Assembly (NCBI GenBank): GCA_030601885.1
Contig: JAUWAU010000003.1
Span: forward strand, 1-64,000
DNA length: 64,000 bases
Direction of reading: 5' to 3'
DNA from: Armatimonadota bacterium
GTDB taxonomy: Bacteria > Armatimonadota > Zipacnadia > JAUWAU01
Positions 44,471-52,678 of this stretch are shown piece after piece (the stretch's first letter is position 1; each line of letters starts with the position of its first letter). Both the position numbers and the translations under genes were made by a program. The notes beneath the pieces are model-generated. The model saw only the letters and a list, made by a program, of their open reading frames with translations. It did not search any database and had not been told where the DNA came from.

Positions 44471-45760
44471 TCACCGCGGCAGCAGCGAGTCATCGAGCAG
44501 GCGCTCGTCCAGTAGCTTCCCCAGCAGGAAGTGCTTGCGATCCGGGTACCAGAAGTAGTGCTTCCCCTCGAGCTCGAAGTAGCTCGTGTACGTGGCAATC
44601 TGAGGGTTCTTGGCGACCTGCTGCACGCCTATGTCACGGTCGGGGTCGTTCTCCACGAGCAGCTTCGGAGTCTTGAACGCGATCGGTTGCCCGTCGGCGT
44701 AGACGCATTCTCGCCCCACGGCGAGATAGGCCGGCGTTCTCGGCGCGCTCGCCCCCCGCGGCTCGCCGGGATTGTTGTAGAAGAGCAATAGGTACCGCCC
44801 GTCGCGCGTCTTGTACAGCGGGCAGGGCGCGATGGGGTTCTCCAGCGGCGCGGCGCCGCCAGCGAACCGCAGCGGCCTCGGCTCATCCCACGTGTGTCCC
44901 CGGTCGGCGCTGAGGGCATAGTAGATGTAGCCCGTGCGCGTGCGCATCACGCATATCAGCCGGCCGTCGGCGAGCGTCTGCACCGTCGGCTCCTGGGCGA
45001 CGCTCATCTCCAGATTGTCCGGCCGTGGCACTCTCAGGCCATGGTCCCCGTCCGGGAGCATGGTGGCCGAGATCTTCTCCGGGTCCATCTCATGCAGCAA
45101 GTTCTCGAAGCGCATGAACCAGACTTCCGACTCCAGGTCGAACATCTTGGACGTGCCGAACTTCTTCGCCGAGCCCCACCGCGTGAACCCCGCCAGGTAC
45201 TTCCCGTCTCCCTGTATCAGCGGCTGCTGGTAGGTTATCCAGTTGATGCCCATCTCCGGGTCCTCCGGGTCGATGGGAGCCGGCGGCACGTCCACGAAGT
45301 AGATGCGATCCGACCAGGTCTCGCCGTGGTCGTCGGAGCAGCGAAACGCCACGCGCCCGGTGTCGCGAGGGTCGTTGTAGCCCATGTTCTGGTTGAAGAA
45401 GACGTACACGCGGCTGCTGCCCGGGACGACCATGGGGAACGCCCACGAGGCCTGGTAGTCGATGATGGCCGTGTACTCCGGGCACGTCTCGATATTGGCT
45501 CCGGCGATGCGCTCCGGCTCCGTCCACGTCACGCCCTTGTCGTAGGAGTGCGACACGGCTATGCCCTGATCGGCATGCGCCTCGCGCGTGCCCTGCGTCC
45601 AGACGGCCAGGAAGGCGCTCTTTTCGGTGGGAGTGACGATGAAGTGCTGGTTGACGTTCGTCCCGGGCTCGTTGGCGTTTGGTATGTAAACCACGAAGTC
45701 CGCCTGATGCCGCGCCAGAGGCGGGAGTCGCTGCAGATTCCGCTGCGTGGTCGTCAGCAT
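44471..45760 (-). CDS. Sialidase-like BNR-repeat protein
   Basis: A 429-residue six-bladed propeller of the sialidase/BNR family. Asp-box motifs are seen three times: SYDKGVTWTE, SDDHGETWSD and SADRGHTWDE. Other motifs are FIVTPTEKSAFLAVWTQGT and GRLICVMRTRTGYIYYA (Arg region). The start at 45760 has AGGAGG at ideal spacing; an in-frame start at 45793 is less likely. No signal peptide is present, so it is either cytoplasmic or exported by another route. Family proteins include exo-sialidases and enzymes for other acidic sugars; without full catalytic-residue mapping I call it sialidase-like. It diverges from the secreted protein at 46150. Confidence 0.78.
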   Translation of the reverse strand: MLTTTQRNLQRLPPLARHQADFVVYIPNANEPGTNVNQHFIVTPTEKSAFLAVWTQGTREAHADQGIAVSHSYDKGVTWTEPERIAGANIETCPEYTAIIDYQASWAFPMVVPGSSRVYVFFNQNMGYNDPRDTGRVAFRCSDDHGETWSDRIYFVDVPPAPIDPEDPEMGINWITYQQPLIQGDGKYLAGFTRWGSAKKFGTSKMFDLESEVWFMRFENLLHEMDPEKISATMLPDGDHGLRVPRPDNLEMSVAQEPTVQTLADGRLICVMRTRTGYIYYALSADRGHTWDEPRPLRFAGGAAPLENPIAPCPLYKTRDGRYLLLFYNNPGEPRGASAPRTPAYLAVGRECVYADGQPIAFKTPKLLVENDPDRDIGVQQVAKNPQIATYTSYFELEGKHYFWYPDRKHFLLGKLLDERLLDDSLLPR

Positions 45761-46020
45761 GGGCGAAGCCTCCTGCTCCCAGACTACGTGCATGCCTCGT
45801 TCGGATGGTCCGGCTTGGCCACGATTCGATGGAGGATCGGCCGCAACCTGCAGGCCGCCGTGCGCCGGGGATGGTCGAATACCCCATGCAGTGGGCTCTG
45901 TTTGTCCGCGCCTTCAACCGGGCGCACCGTTCGCAGCAGGGAGAACACCCCCAGATGGCGAAATCGAGCTCGAAGCCAAGTTCATCGTGTGACAACCGGT
46001 GCAGAGCAGAGAAGCGAACC

Positions 46021-46137
46021 ATGTCCTGCGAAGACGGCTGGGCCGCGATCAACCTGGAGATGCCCAGGCGCATTCCACGTACGAAACACTCGGCCCAGAC
46101 ATACTGGGACTTGATCAAGGCCGTGACCGGCACGTGG
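46021..46137 (+). pseudogene. N-terminal remnant of a uroporphyrinogen-decarboxylase-like gene
   Basis: The frame reads MSCEDGWAAINLEMPRRIPR, then TKHSAQTYWDLIKAVTG. This matches the usual start of UroD/MtaA-like methyltransferase proteins (A-x-x-L-E-x-P-D-R-x-P-R-T). It stops abruptly: the next codons lead into the signal peptide of the following gene. The rest of the about 340-residue protein is missing. It sits in the 389-base gap before the secreted protein. The remaining part of the gap (45761-46020) shows nothing recognisable. Confidence 0.5.
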
Positions 46138-46149
46138 TGGTCGGCGACA

Positions 46150-47145
46150 ATGCTTGCTCGCATTGCTCTGGCAACCATACTCATCGGGGCCGCAGGCCTG
46201 GCCGAGGAGGCCATGCGGGCCCAGGCAACGGAGGACGCCGCAATGCCAGCGTTTCAGATGTATCTCACGCGCGTCGGCGCCACTTGCGTTTCGTTCCTGC
46301 GCCCGGCTCAGCCGGAGACGTACCTTGGCTACCGCATCGTGGAACAGGAGCCGGAGCGAGCCACCCGGCCGTTGAGGGCGCATGCCTCCCACCCGAAGGC
46401 AGAGCCGGCCGAGACGCCGTCGTTGGAGTCGCCGCAGGCGCCTCCCGTTCCCGCCGGGGAGTACACCGACGACTGGCAGACGGCGCACGACGCCAATGGA
46501 GTGCGCTTCGCGACGGACAAAGACGGCGTCGCGTGGTTCGAGTATCCGGAGGGCGAGGGAATGACGCGGCGGCTGACGTTCCGGGCCGTCGCCGACGGGA
46601 TCGAGATGTGGATGGAGCTGTCGTCCGAGTCGGCCATCCCGGGCGCCTACGTCGTGCAGCAGTGCTTTCGCCTCTCAGGCGAGACGAACGACGAGTGGCG
46701 GCATCACATAGCCCTCGTGCCGGAGCTGTCCGAGTACGACCTCTGGGCGGCAGAGCAGCCGCCGCGGAGCCTCACGTTCGTCCGCCAGGGCGACGCCTGG
46801 CTGCAAGTGCCGCCGGTCGAGCGCGGAGTGCGCTACGACACGCCGGCCGGCGTAGAGCTGGCGCGAATGCAGGGCGCGGAGTCGAAGGCCACTGCGGCAA
46901 TACCCCACGGGCTCATCGTTCGCCAGGCAGCGGATGGCTCATCCGTGGTCGGGCTGTTCTGGGAGCGGACGACGCGGGTCTCGAACCACCATCCGGCAGA
47001 CTGCCTGCATTCCTTCGTGGACCTTGGCCCGATTGAGGCGGGCGGCTCACGGACTGTTCGGGGCAAGGTGTACTGGATGGCGGGAACGAAGGACGAGCTG
47101 CTCGAGCACTGGCGCGCAGACTTCGCAATCAATCAGTCTCAGTAG
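46150..47145 (+). CDS. Secreted protein of unknown function, possible carbohydrate-related
   Basis: A 331-residue protein. I start it at 46150 because the sequence then begins with a signal peptide (MLARIALATILIGAAGLAEE); the frame is open further upstream, but that part is a remnant of another gene. It contains beta-rich patterns (VRFATDKDGVAWFEYPEGEG, FRAVADGIEMWMELSSES, WRHHIALVPELSEYDLWAAE, LIVRQAADGSSVVGLFWERT, GSRTVRGKVYWMAGTKDELL). I do not recognise a named family. The pattern and neighbours (sialidase-like, mannonate dehydratase-like) fit a glycan-binding or glycan-processing role. Its stop overlaps the end of the convergent dehydratase-like gene by 17 bases. Confidence 0.55.
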   Translation: MLARIALATILIGAAGLAEEAMRAQATEDAAMPAFQMYLTRVGATCVSFLRPAQPETYLGYRIVEQEPERATRPLRAHASHPKAEPAETPSLESPQAPPVPAGEYTDDWQTAHDANGVRFATDKDGVAWFEYPEGEGMTRRLTFRAVADGIEMWMELSSESAIPGAYVVQQCFRLSGETNDEWRHHIALVPELSEYDLWAAEQPPRSLTFVRQGDAWLQVPPVERGVRYDTPAGVELARMQGAESKATAAIPHGLIVRQAADGSSVVGLFWERTTRVSNHHPADCLHSFVDLGPIEAGGSRTVRGKVYWMAGTKDELLEHWRADFAINQSQ

Positions 47146-48127
47146 GCGTGCACGAGCCGGTCGCTCCGACAGCCTGCATCAACCCTCGCATGTACCCGAT
47201 GGCATGTGCCCGGGCCCGATGGCCCCGCGGAGTATCGCCCGCGATGCCCGGCACATGATCGGGCATCAGGACATACTTGTAGCCGATGTCGTGGTACGTT
47301 CGCATGGCGTCGAGCATGTCCACATCGCCGTCGTCAACGAACACCTCGTCGAACCTTGGCACGGAGCCGCGGACGTTGCGGAAGTGTACGTGGTTGATCT
47401 TGTCCCGCTCGCCGAAGTGGCGGATCGTCTCGATCACATCCACGCCCATCTCGGTGATCGTCCCCTGGCAGAAGTTGAGACCGTTGGCATCGCTGGGGAT
47501 GGAGTCCACCAGCCGCGTGAGTCCCTCGACGGTCCCGAGGATCCTCGCCTCGCCACGCAGCGTCGGTGTGGGGGGATCGTGCGGATGGCACGCCAGCCTC
47601 ACGCCTGCCGCCTCGGCCGCTGGGATGACGCGCTCGAGGAAGTAGAGCAGGCGATCCCACATCGCTTCCCCGCTGGCACCCTCGCCCGGCGGCGCCGTCG
47701 CGTCCTTAACTCGCTCGTAGTCGAACCGCTTCACCCGCGCGCCGCCTCTGCCCCAGGTGTTGCGGCCGGGCACGTGCCCCCAGACGTTCACGATGCTCCA
47801 CGTGTATTCGACCACTGGCACGCTGGCCTCGCCGATCACCTGAATGCTCTCGCACACGTCCTCTATCTCCCGATCCCGCCCGGGGCGGCCGAGGCGAGCG
47901 TTCCAGTACTGCGTTTCTCGACCTTGCGGCAGCAGCACGACGGCGATATTGATGCCGTAGGAGCCGAGCCAGTCCTGCAGCTCGCGGAGCTTCTGCTCCT
48001 GTAGGCGACCACGCTGCTCCGGTCCCATCAATGCTCCCCCGCCGATCTTGACGTGATCCACGCCTAACTGTTTCACGAAGCGGAAGTCCTCGTCTGAGAA
48101 CTCGGACAGCCCGAGGGCCAGTTTCAC
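47129..48127 (-). CDS. Mannonate dehydratase (UxuA) family protein
   Basis: A 332-residue TIM-barrel protein. It starts with GTG, with AGGAGG upstream. It matches the UxuA family: VKIGGGALM, VVEYTWSIVNVWGH, LACHPHDPPTPTLRG, GLNFCQGTITEMG, INHVHFRNVRGS and FVDDGDVDMLDAMRTY. In this family the His, Cys and Asp in HPHDPP, FCQGT and HFRNV coordinate the metal or act in catalysis. The reaction would be conversion of D-mannonate to 2-keto-3-deoxygluconate in uronate degradation. Length is slightly shorter than E. coli UxuA (about 394). It may act on another sugar acid. It is convergent with the secreted protein at 46150. Confidence 0.8.
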   Translation of the reverse strand: MKLALGLSEFSDEDFRFVKQLGVDHVKIGGGALMGPEQRGRLQEQKLRELQDWLGSYGINIAVVLLPQGRETQYWNARLGRPGRDREIEDVCESIQVIGEASVPVVEYTWSIVNVWGHVPGRNTWGRGGARVKRFDYERVKDATAPPGEGASGEAMWDRLLYFLERVIPAAEAAGVRLACHPHDPPTPTLRGEARILGTVEGLTRLVDSIPSDANGLNFCQGTITEMGVDVIETIRHFGERDKINHVHFRNVRGSVPRFDEVFVDDGDVDMLDAMRTYHDIGYKYVLMPDHVPGIAGDTPRGHRARAHAIGYMRGLMQAVGATGSCTPTETD

Positions 48128-48310
48128 CTGCGATGCCTCCTGTCGGAGGAGTCTCAGCGGGCAGCACCAAAAGTCCGGGGTTCCACGTATGAGCCCCGTG
48201 GGCCTCCTGGACGCCTGCCGTCGTCGGCGACGCGCACGGCGCTCATCGATGGGAACATACGCGGGCCTGGATGGATTCGTATGTACCGATTGCGTTGCGG
48301 ACGAGCACTC

Positions 48311-48332
48311 GCCTGCCGGGGTCCCGGCAGGC
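48311..48332. repeat. Perfect hairpin before the HEAT-repeat gene
   Basis: Arms GCCTGCCGGG / CCCGGCAGGC around two bases, 16 bases upstream of the start codon and directly before the AAGGGGGG ribosome binding site. It could restrict ribosome access or be another member of the palindrome family. The rest of the 221-base gap shows nothing. Confidence 0.7.
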
Positions 48333-48348
48333 AAGGGGGGTATCAGCC

Positions 48349-49296
48349 ATGTCGAGACGGGCGGCAGTAGTGTGTGTGCTTGGACTGATCGTGGCGTGTG
48401 TCGCAGTGGGTGCGCCGGTCGCGCAGGCGCCCGAGCCGACCATTGAGGACCATCTGAGGGTGCTCGCCGCCGGGGCGAAGGCCCCGGGAGGGGCGGAGGG
48501 GCGCGAACTGGCGGTTCAGGCGCTGGCGGCGATGGGCGAGGACGTCGTAGTGCGACTCCTGGGGGCACTCAATAACGAGAATCCGCAGGTGCGCTCCGGC
48601 GTGGCGCAGGCCCTCGGGAGGATGCGTGCCAAGGACGCGGTCGACCTGCTGATCCAGTTGCTGAAGGACGTCAGCGTGGACGTGCGTGCCAAAGCCGCGG
48701 AGGCGCTCGGTCTCATCCGCGAGCCACGCGCCGTCGCCGCACTGCTGGCCATGCTTGGCAGCGACCAGGAGATGGATCGCCGCGGCGCCATTGTGGGTCT
48801 CGGTCGGGCGCGTGCGCAGGAGGCCGTGGCCGAGCTTATCACGGCGCTCAGCGACCCGAGCTGGGAGGTGCGATGGCGCGCTGCCTTGGCCGTGGGCCAG
48901 ATCGGGCAGAAGACGGCCACGGGCGGGCTCCAGAACGCTATCGGGGACGAGGATCCGGTCGTCGCCGCGTGTGCCGCGTGGGCGCGAGCCAAGATCGCCG
49001 GCGCTCCGACGTTCATCCCACTCAGTCGGGCGCTCGAGAACCAGGAGGCCAGAGTGGTGTGGGCCTCTGCCTGGGCCCTCGGGGTCATCGGAAGCCGAGA
49101 GGCCGTGCAGGCCCTCGCCAAGGCTCTCACGGAGGGCTCCGACACGGCACGTCAGGCCGCCAAGCTCGTGCTCACCTGGATGGGGACACCCGAGGCTCGC
49201 GCGGCTCTGAAGAAGGCGGCTGCTCTCGCGCCCGCGCCAGAGGAGTCTGCTGAGCCGCCGGCAGCGCCGGCCCCCGCAAGCCCTGCTGCTCCCTGA
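48349..49296 (+). CDS. Secreted HEAT-repeat protein
   Basis: A 315-residue protein with a signal peptide (AAVVCVLGLIVACVAVGA). About six HEAT-like repeats follow (residues 50-290): VRSGVAQALGRMRAKDAVDL, VRAKAAEALGLIREPRAVA, VRWRAALAVGQIGQKTA and similar, each about 30 residues. The tail is rich in Ala and Pro (PPAAPAPASPAAP). The start at 48349 follows AAGGGGGG. Such alpha-solenoid proteins serve as protein-binding scaffolds; the partner is unknown. It is convergent with the GH106-like gene. Confidence 0.8.
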   Translation: MSRRAAVVCVLGLIVACVAVGAPVAQAPEPTIEDHLRVLAAGAKAPGGAEGRELAVQALAAMGEDVVVRLLGALNNENPQVRSGVAQALGRMRAKDAVDLLIQLLKDVSVDVRAKAAEALGLIREPRAVAALLAMLGSDQEMDRRGAIVGLGRARAQEAVAELITALSDPSWEVRWRAALAVGQIGQKTATGGLQNAIGDEDPVVAACAAWARAKIAGAPTFIPLSRALENQEARVVWASAWALGVIGSREAVQALAKALTEGSDTARQAAKLVLTWMGTPEARAALKKAAALAPAPEESAEPPAAPAPASPAAP

Positions 49297-49390
49297 GCGG
49301 CGACGAAGAGACCGGCTGGTCGAAGCTCCCGTGGGCACGGCTGTCACTGTTCGCGTGAACGTTGCCGCGTGCGCGACGCCGCGGACCGCT

Positions 49391-52300
49391 TCACTTCTCA
49401 GTGACCTCGATGACGGCGCCACCGAGAAGGCCGTAGGGATGGAAGTGGTACGTCGGCTCCCAGTTGCCGTCGTTCACGAACTCCCCGGGGCCCACCCACG
49501 GTATGTGCTCCTTCAGATGCAGCGGGCCGAAGGTGTTCCGCAGCGTTGAGACCACCTCGATCTCGATCTCGTTTGTGCCCGTCTTCAGGGCATCGGTGAT
49601 CTCCACGTGCCACGGCTCGGACGCCAGGAAGCCGCACTCCACCCCGTTGACGCGCACGGCGAAGCATGAGCCGGACGGGTTGGTAAGCGCGAGTCGAGTC
49701 CTCATCCGGGCCCCCTGTGGGTGCTCGAAGCTCTGCCGATAGAGCATCCTCCCGGCAAAGAACGGATAGCCCTGCTCGACCCAGTCCCCCGAGCGCAGGT
49801 GCTGGGGCTCCTCGATTAGCGCGGCCTTCTCCGGCGTCACCATCTCCACGCCGAAGTCGCCGACGAGGTAGATCTCCTCCACCATGTCGAGGAAGTCGTA
49901 GGAGTCGTACGTGACCTCGATGACGTTCGTGCCCGCCTCGATGTGCTCGCCGATGGGTATCTTCCGGAAATGCACGTCCCACTGCCACTCGTCCGTGTCC
50001 ATGCTGACCGGCTGCCCGTTTACCGAGAGGCTGTCGCCCATTCCGTCCTCGACCACGACGGCGATGTCGCGCCCGGCACCGCCGATGCGCGACTCAAAGG
50101 CAAACCGCAGCTTCACCTGCTTGCCGCTGTCGGTCTGCGCGCCCGTGGCGAGGACGCGCCAGGGCTGCAGGCCCACAAGGTCCTGGAAGCCGCACTGGCG
50201 GTGCAGGTCCCGGCGGATTCGGTATACGACGCGCTCCGTTGCGTCAATGCCCTCGGCCTCCACAGTCGCCATGTCGAGCGTCATGCTGTTGGGCCCGAGG
50301 CGCTCGTGCTGCCACGTGTCCGGCAGCGCCACGGCCTGGTCCGCCTCCTCCGGCCACTTGTGCTCGGGGAGCTCCGCCGCGTCGGCTCCCACCATCAACA
50401 GACACGATCCCACGGGCGGAAGGACGAGCTCGCAGACGGCTGAGTCGCCACTGCGCTCGGATGGCAGCACGCGCTGCTCGTCCAGAATGGCATCGTACAC
50501 GACCACATCGCCGCTGCCTCGCAGCGTGGCTTTCGCGCGCACTGTGTCAGTGCGGCTGGTGTTGACCACGAAGTAGACGTCCTTGGCGTTGACGACTCGG
50601 TGGGTATATAGCAGCGTCGGCAGCTCACTGCCGCCAGAATCGGCCAGGCTGATATCGCGCTGATGGACGCCGGCGAGCGCGGCTTCCAGCTCTTCCTTGT
50701 CATTGCCAACGACGGTGACGTTGTCGTGGGCCAGAAGCGCCTCGTACTCGTCGCTCGCCTCCGCATCCACCATGGTGGGCGTGGGTCTGACGAAGATGAC
50801 GTGACCGGCGTCAGCGAAGCGTTTCAGCAGGGAGAGGGTGGCGCTGCGCCAGGTGATGCTTGGGGGCACGATGACGACACGGTATTGCATCGTCCTGACT
50901 CTGAGCGTATCGCCCTCAACCGCACCATGCCTCTCCATGATCTCCTCGTCGCCGAGGTCGAAGTCGCGATGCAGTTGCATGAGGCTCTGCAGGAGCTGCA
51001 GCAGGTCAGCGTCCAGTTGCTTCAGTGCCGCGTTATCGGGCGCCGGCAGCTCGGGCTGACCGTGGCCGGGAGCGAAGGCCACGTAGGCGCTGCCGATGGG
51101 GTGAAGCAGCAGGATGTCTGCCACCGCCGCTCCCTGGCTGAGAGCGTAGCCGAGGCGGGAGAAGTAGTCATTGAGTCTGCCGTAGTAGGGCCAGTAGGCG
51201 TTCTGGTAGCTGATGGTGGGCGGATAGTCGCGTTTGCGCTCGCCGCGCATGGAGTACAGGAACAGATGCTGGCAGAAGAAGGTGACGCCCATGACCAGGT
51301 GATAGTCCCCGATCCACTTCTGGTCCTCGAAGGTGCACTGGTGGCCGGTGACGCCGAATAGCTCACTGAGCACCTGGGTGCGGCCAAACTGCCGTGCGCC
51401 TGAGCTCACTTGCTTGAGCGTCAGCTCGTGGTCGTGGCGCAGCCGCAGGAAGTCGATGCCGGGCATTTGCTGGTATTCGTAATGCGGCATCGTCGCGCCG
51501 CCGGTGCAGAGCTGCGACTCCAGGGTGTCCTCGGCCAAATAATGCCCGGTCAGGGCAATCCCTGCCTCTTCGCACCACTCGTAGATCTGCTTCGAGGACG
51601 ACTCCACGAACAACAGGTTCAGCGTCCGGCGATAGTCGTACCGCACCTTTGCACTTCGTGCGTGATCCAAGAACAGGAGCGGGAGATGATCCTCGAGGTC
51701 GTATCCGCAGCGCTCTTTGAATGCGGCCAGCAGATGCTTACTCCACGCGCAGCTTTCCGGCCGGTTGTGCACGGCAGGCTCATCGGTGAAGCAGCCCGGG
51801 ATCAGTCCGCCCAGGTCGGCGCCAAAGCGCTCCCTGTACGGATCGTAGGTGAGCTCAATGAATGCCCTGACAGCCTCGGCGTTTGCCAGGTCGGCGTACG
51901 GCTGCGCGCCAAAGCGATTCGTCGGGGCCATGAGCTCCTCATAGAATACGTATTGTCTGCCCTTCTGGTTTGTGTCGGAAAGCCGCTCGTAGCTTGTGAG
52001 TCGGGCATTGGCATCAAACTCCAGCGCGAAACAGGCGAGCGGCCTGGAGCGATCCGACAGCGTGGCCTCGGCCGGTGCGGTGCGCAGGTAGCGTTCGGCG
52101 TACTCCGGGTCGCGATCCAGCACGAGTCCGCCCGCAAAGCCACTTGGCCACAGGTCCTCGTCGTACATCCACGTCAGGAAGCCGTTCTCGCGGCCCTGCT
52201 GGAGGCTCGCGCCAAACGCTTCGAACCATTCGTCCGACAGGTACGGGGTCAGCAGCCCGACGCGCGAGTGGAAGAATCCGCCCCCGAACCCCTGCTCGCG

Positions 52301-52417
52301 CATCTCGCGCACTTGTCGCCTGATCTCCTCGGGCTCCAGCTTATCATCAATGGCCCAGAAGGGCGCCGGACGATAGGTTGGCGGCGGGTCAGATAGCTCT
52401 CGGAAGTTGTACGGCAC
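49391..52417 (-). CDS. GH106-like alpha-L-rhamnosidase family protein
   Basis: A 1008-residue protein starting with GTG. The N-terminal part matches the GH106 family of alpha-L-rhamnosidases and relatives: PAPFWAIDDKLEPEEIRRQV, GFGGGFFHSRVGLLTPYLS, WMYDEDLWPSGFAGG and IPGCFTDEPAVHN (acidic residues at the barrel). GHYLAEDTLESQLCTGGATM and LSELFGVTGHQCTFEDQKW follow. The C-terminal third has beta-sandwich domains (AGTNVIEVTYDSYDF, TNEIEIEVVSTLRNTFGPLH), like GH2 jelly-roll folds. There is no signal peptide, so it may work on imported oligosaccharides. Rhamnosidase activity is inferred from family knowledge. AAAGGGG lies about 10 bases upstream of the start. Confidence 0.75.
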   Translation of the reverse strand: MPYNFRELSDPPPTYRPAPFWAIDDKLEPEEIRRQVREMREQGFGGGFFHSRVGLLTPYLSDEWFEAFGASLQQGRENGFLTWMYDEDLWPSGFAGGLVLDRDPEYAERYLRTAPAEATLSDRSRPLACFALEFDANARLTSYERLSDTNQKGRQYVFYEELMAPTNRFGAQPYADLANAEAVRAFIELTYDPYRERFGADLGGLIPGCFTDEPAVHNRPESCAWSKHLLAAFKERCGYDLEDHLPLLFLDHARSAKVRYDYRRTLNLLFVESSSKQIYEWCEEAGIALTGHYLAEDTLESQLCTGGATMPHYEYQQMPGIDFLRLRHDHELTLKQVSSGARQFGRTQVLSELFGVTGHQCTFEDQKWIGDYHLVMGVTFFCQHLFLYSMRGERKRDYPPTISYQNAYWPYYGRLNDYFSRLGYALSQGAAVADILLLHPIGSAYVAFAPGHGQPELPAPDNAALKQLDADLLQLLQSLMQLHRDFDLGDEEIMERHGAVEGDTLRVRTMQYRVVIVPPSITWRSATLSLLKRFADAGHVIFVRPTPTMVDAEASDEYEALLAHDNVTVVGNDKEELEAALAGVHQRDISLADSGGSELPTLLYTHRVVNAKDVYFVVNTSRTDTVRAKATLRGSGDVVVYDAILDEQRVLPSERSGDSAVCELVLPPVGSCLLMVGADAAELPEHKWPEEADQAVALPDTWQHERLGPNSMTLDMATVEAEGIDATERVVYRIRRDLHRQCGFQDLVGLQPWRVLATGAQTDSGKQVKLRFAFESRIGGAGRDIAVVVEDGMGDSLSVNGQPVSMDTDEWQWDVHFRKIPIGEHIEAGTNVIEVTYDSYDFLDMVEEIYLVGDFGVEMVTPEKAALIEEPQHLRSGDWVEQGYPFFAGRMLYRQSFEHPQGARMRTRLALTNPSGSCFAVRVNGVECGFLASEPWHVEITDALKTGTNEIEIEVVSTLRNTFGPLHLKEHIPWVGPGEFVNDGNWEPTYHFHPYGLLGGAVIEVTEK

Positions 52418-52462
52418 GACGCAGTGCCCCTTTCTGATTTCCCCGGCAGATAGCGATGTCTC

Positions 52463-52504
52463 CTACATTAGGGACTTTCGCGGGCTGATTTCGCCCCTCA
52501 GCAT
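52463..52504 (-). CDS. Possible 13-residue leader ORF upstream of the GH106-like gene
   Basis: MLRGEISPRKSLM follows a perfect GGAGG at 7-base spacing, 45 bases upstream of the GH106-like start. An 8-bp inverted repeat (CCCCTCAG / CTGAGGGG) surrounds the ribosome binding site at 52494-52537. A control leader is possible, but there is no further evidence and chance is not excluded. The rest of the 52418-52678 gap shows no gene. Confidence 0.25.
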   Translation of the reverse strand: MLRGEISPRKSLM

Positions 52505-52678
52505 GTCATAACCTCCGAAATAACCCCTACTGAGGGGCTCTTGCGGCGGCGGGTGCAAATATTTCCCTCTGGTAACAGGTCTTTTACCCTGCTGTGCCCC
52601 CTGAGCAGGAACAATTGACACAGGAACGCTCGACACACGCACACGATGCGGGGGGCTGACGAACGAGGAGACAGACGG

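Noticed and set aside
52615..52650. TTGACA as -35 box for the diguanylate cyclase gene
   Set aside because: No -10-like hexamer occurs 16-18 bases downstream, so a promoter call is not supported.
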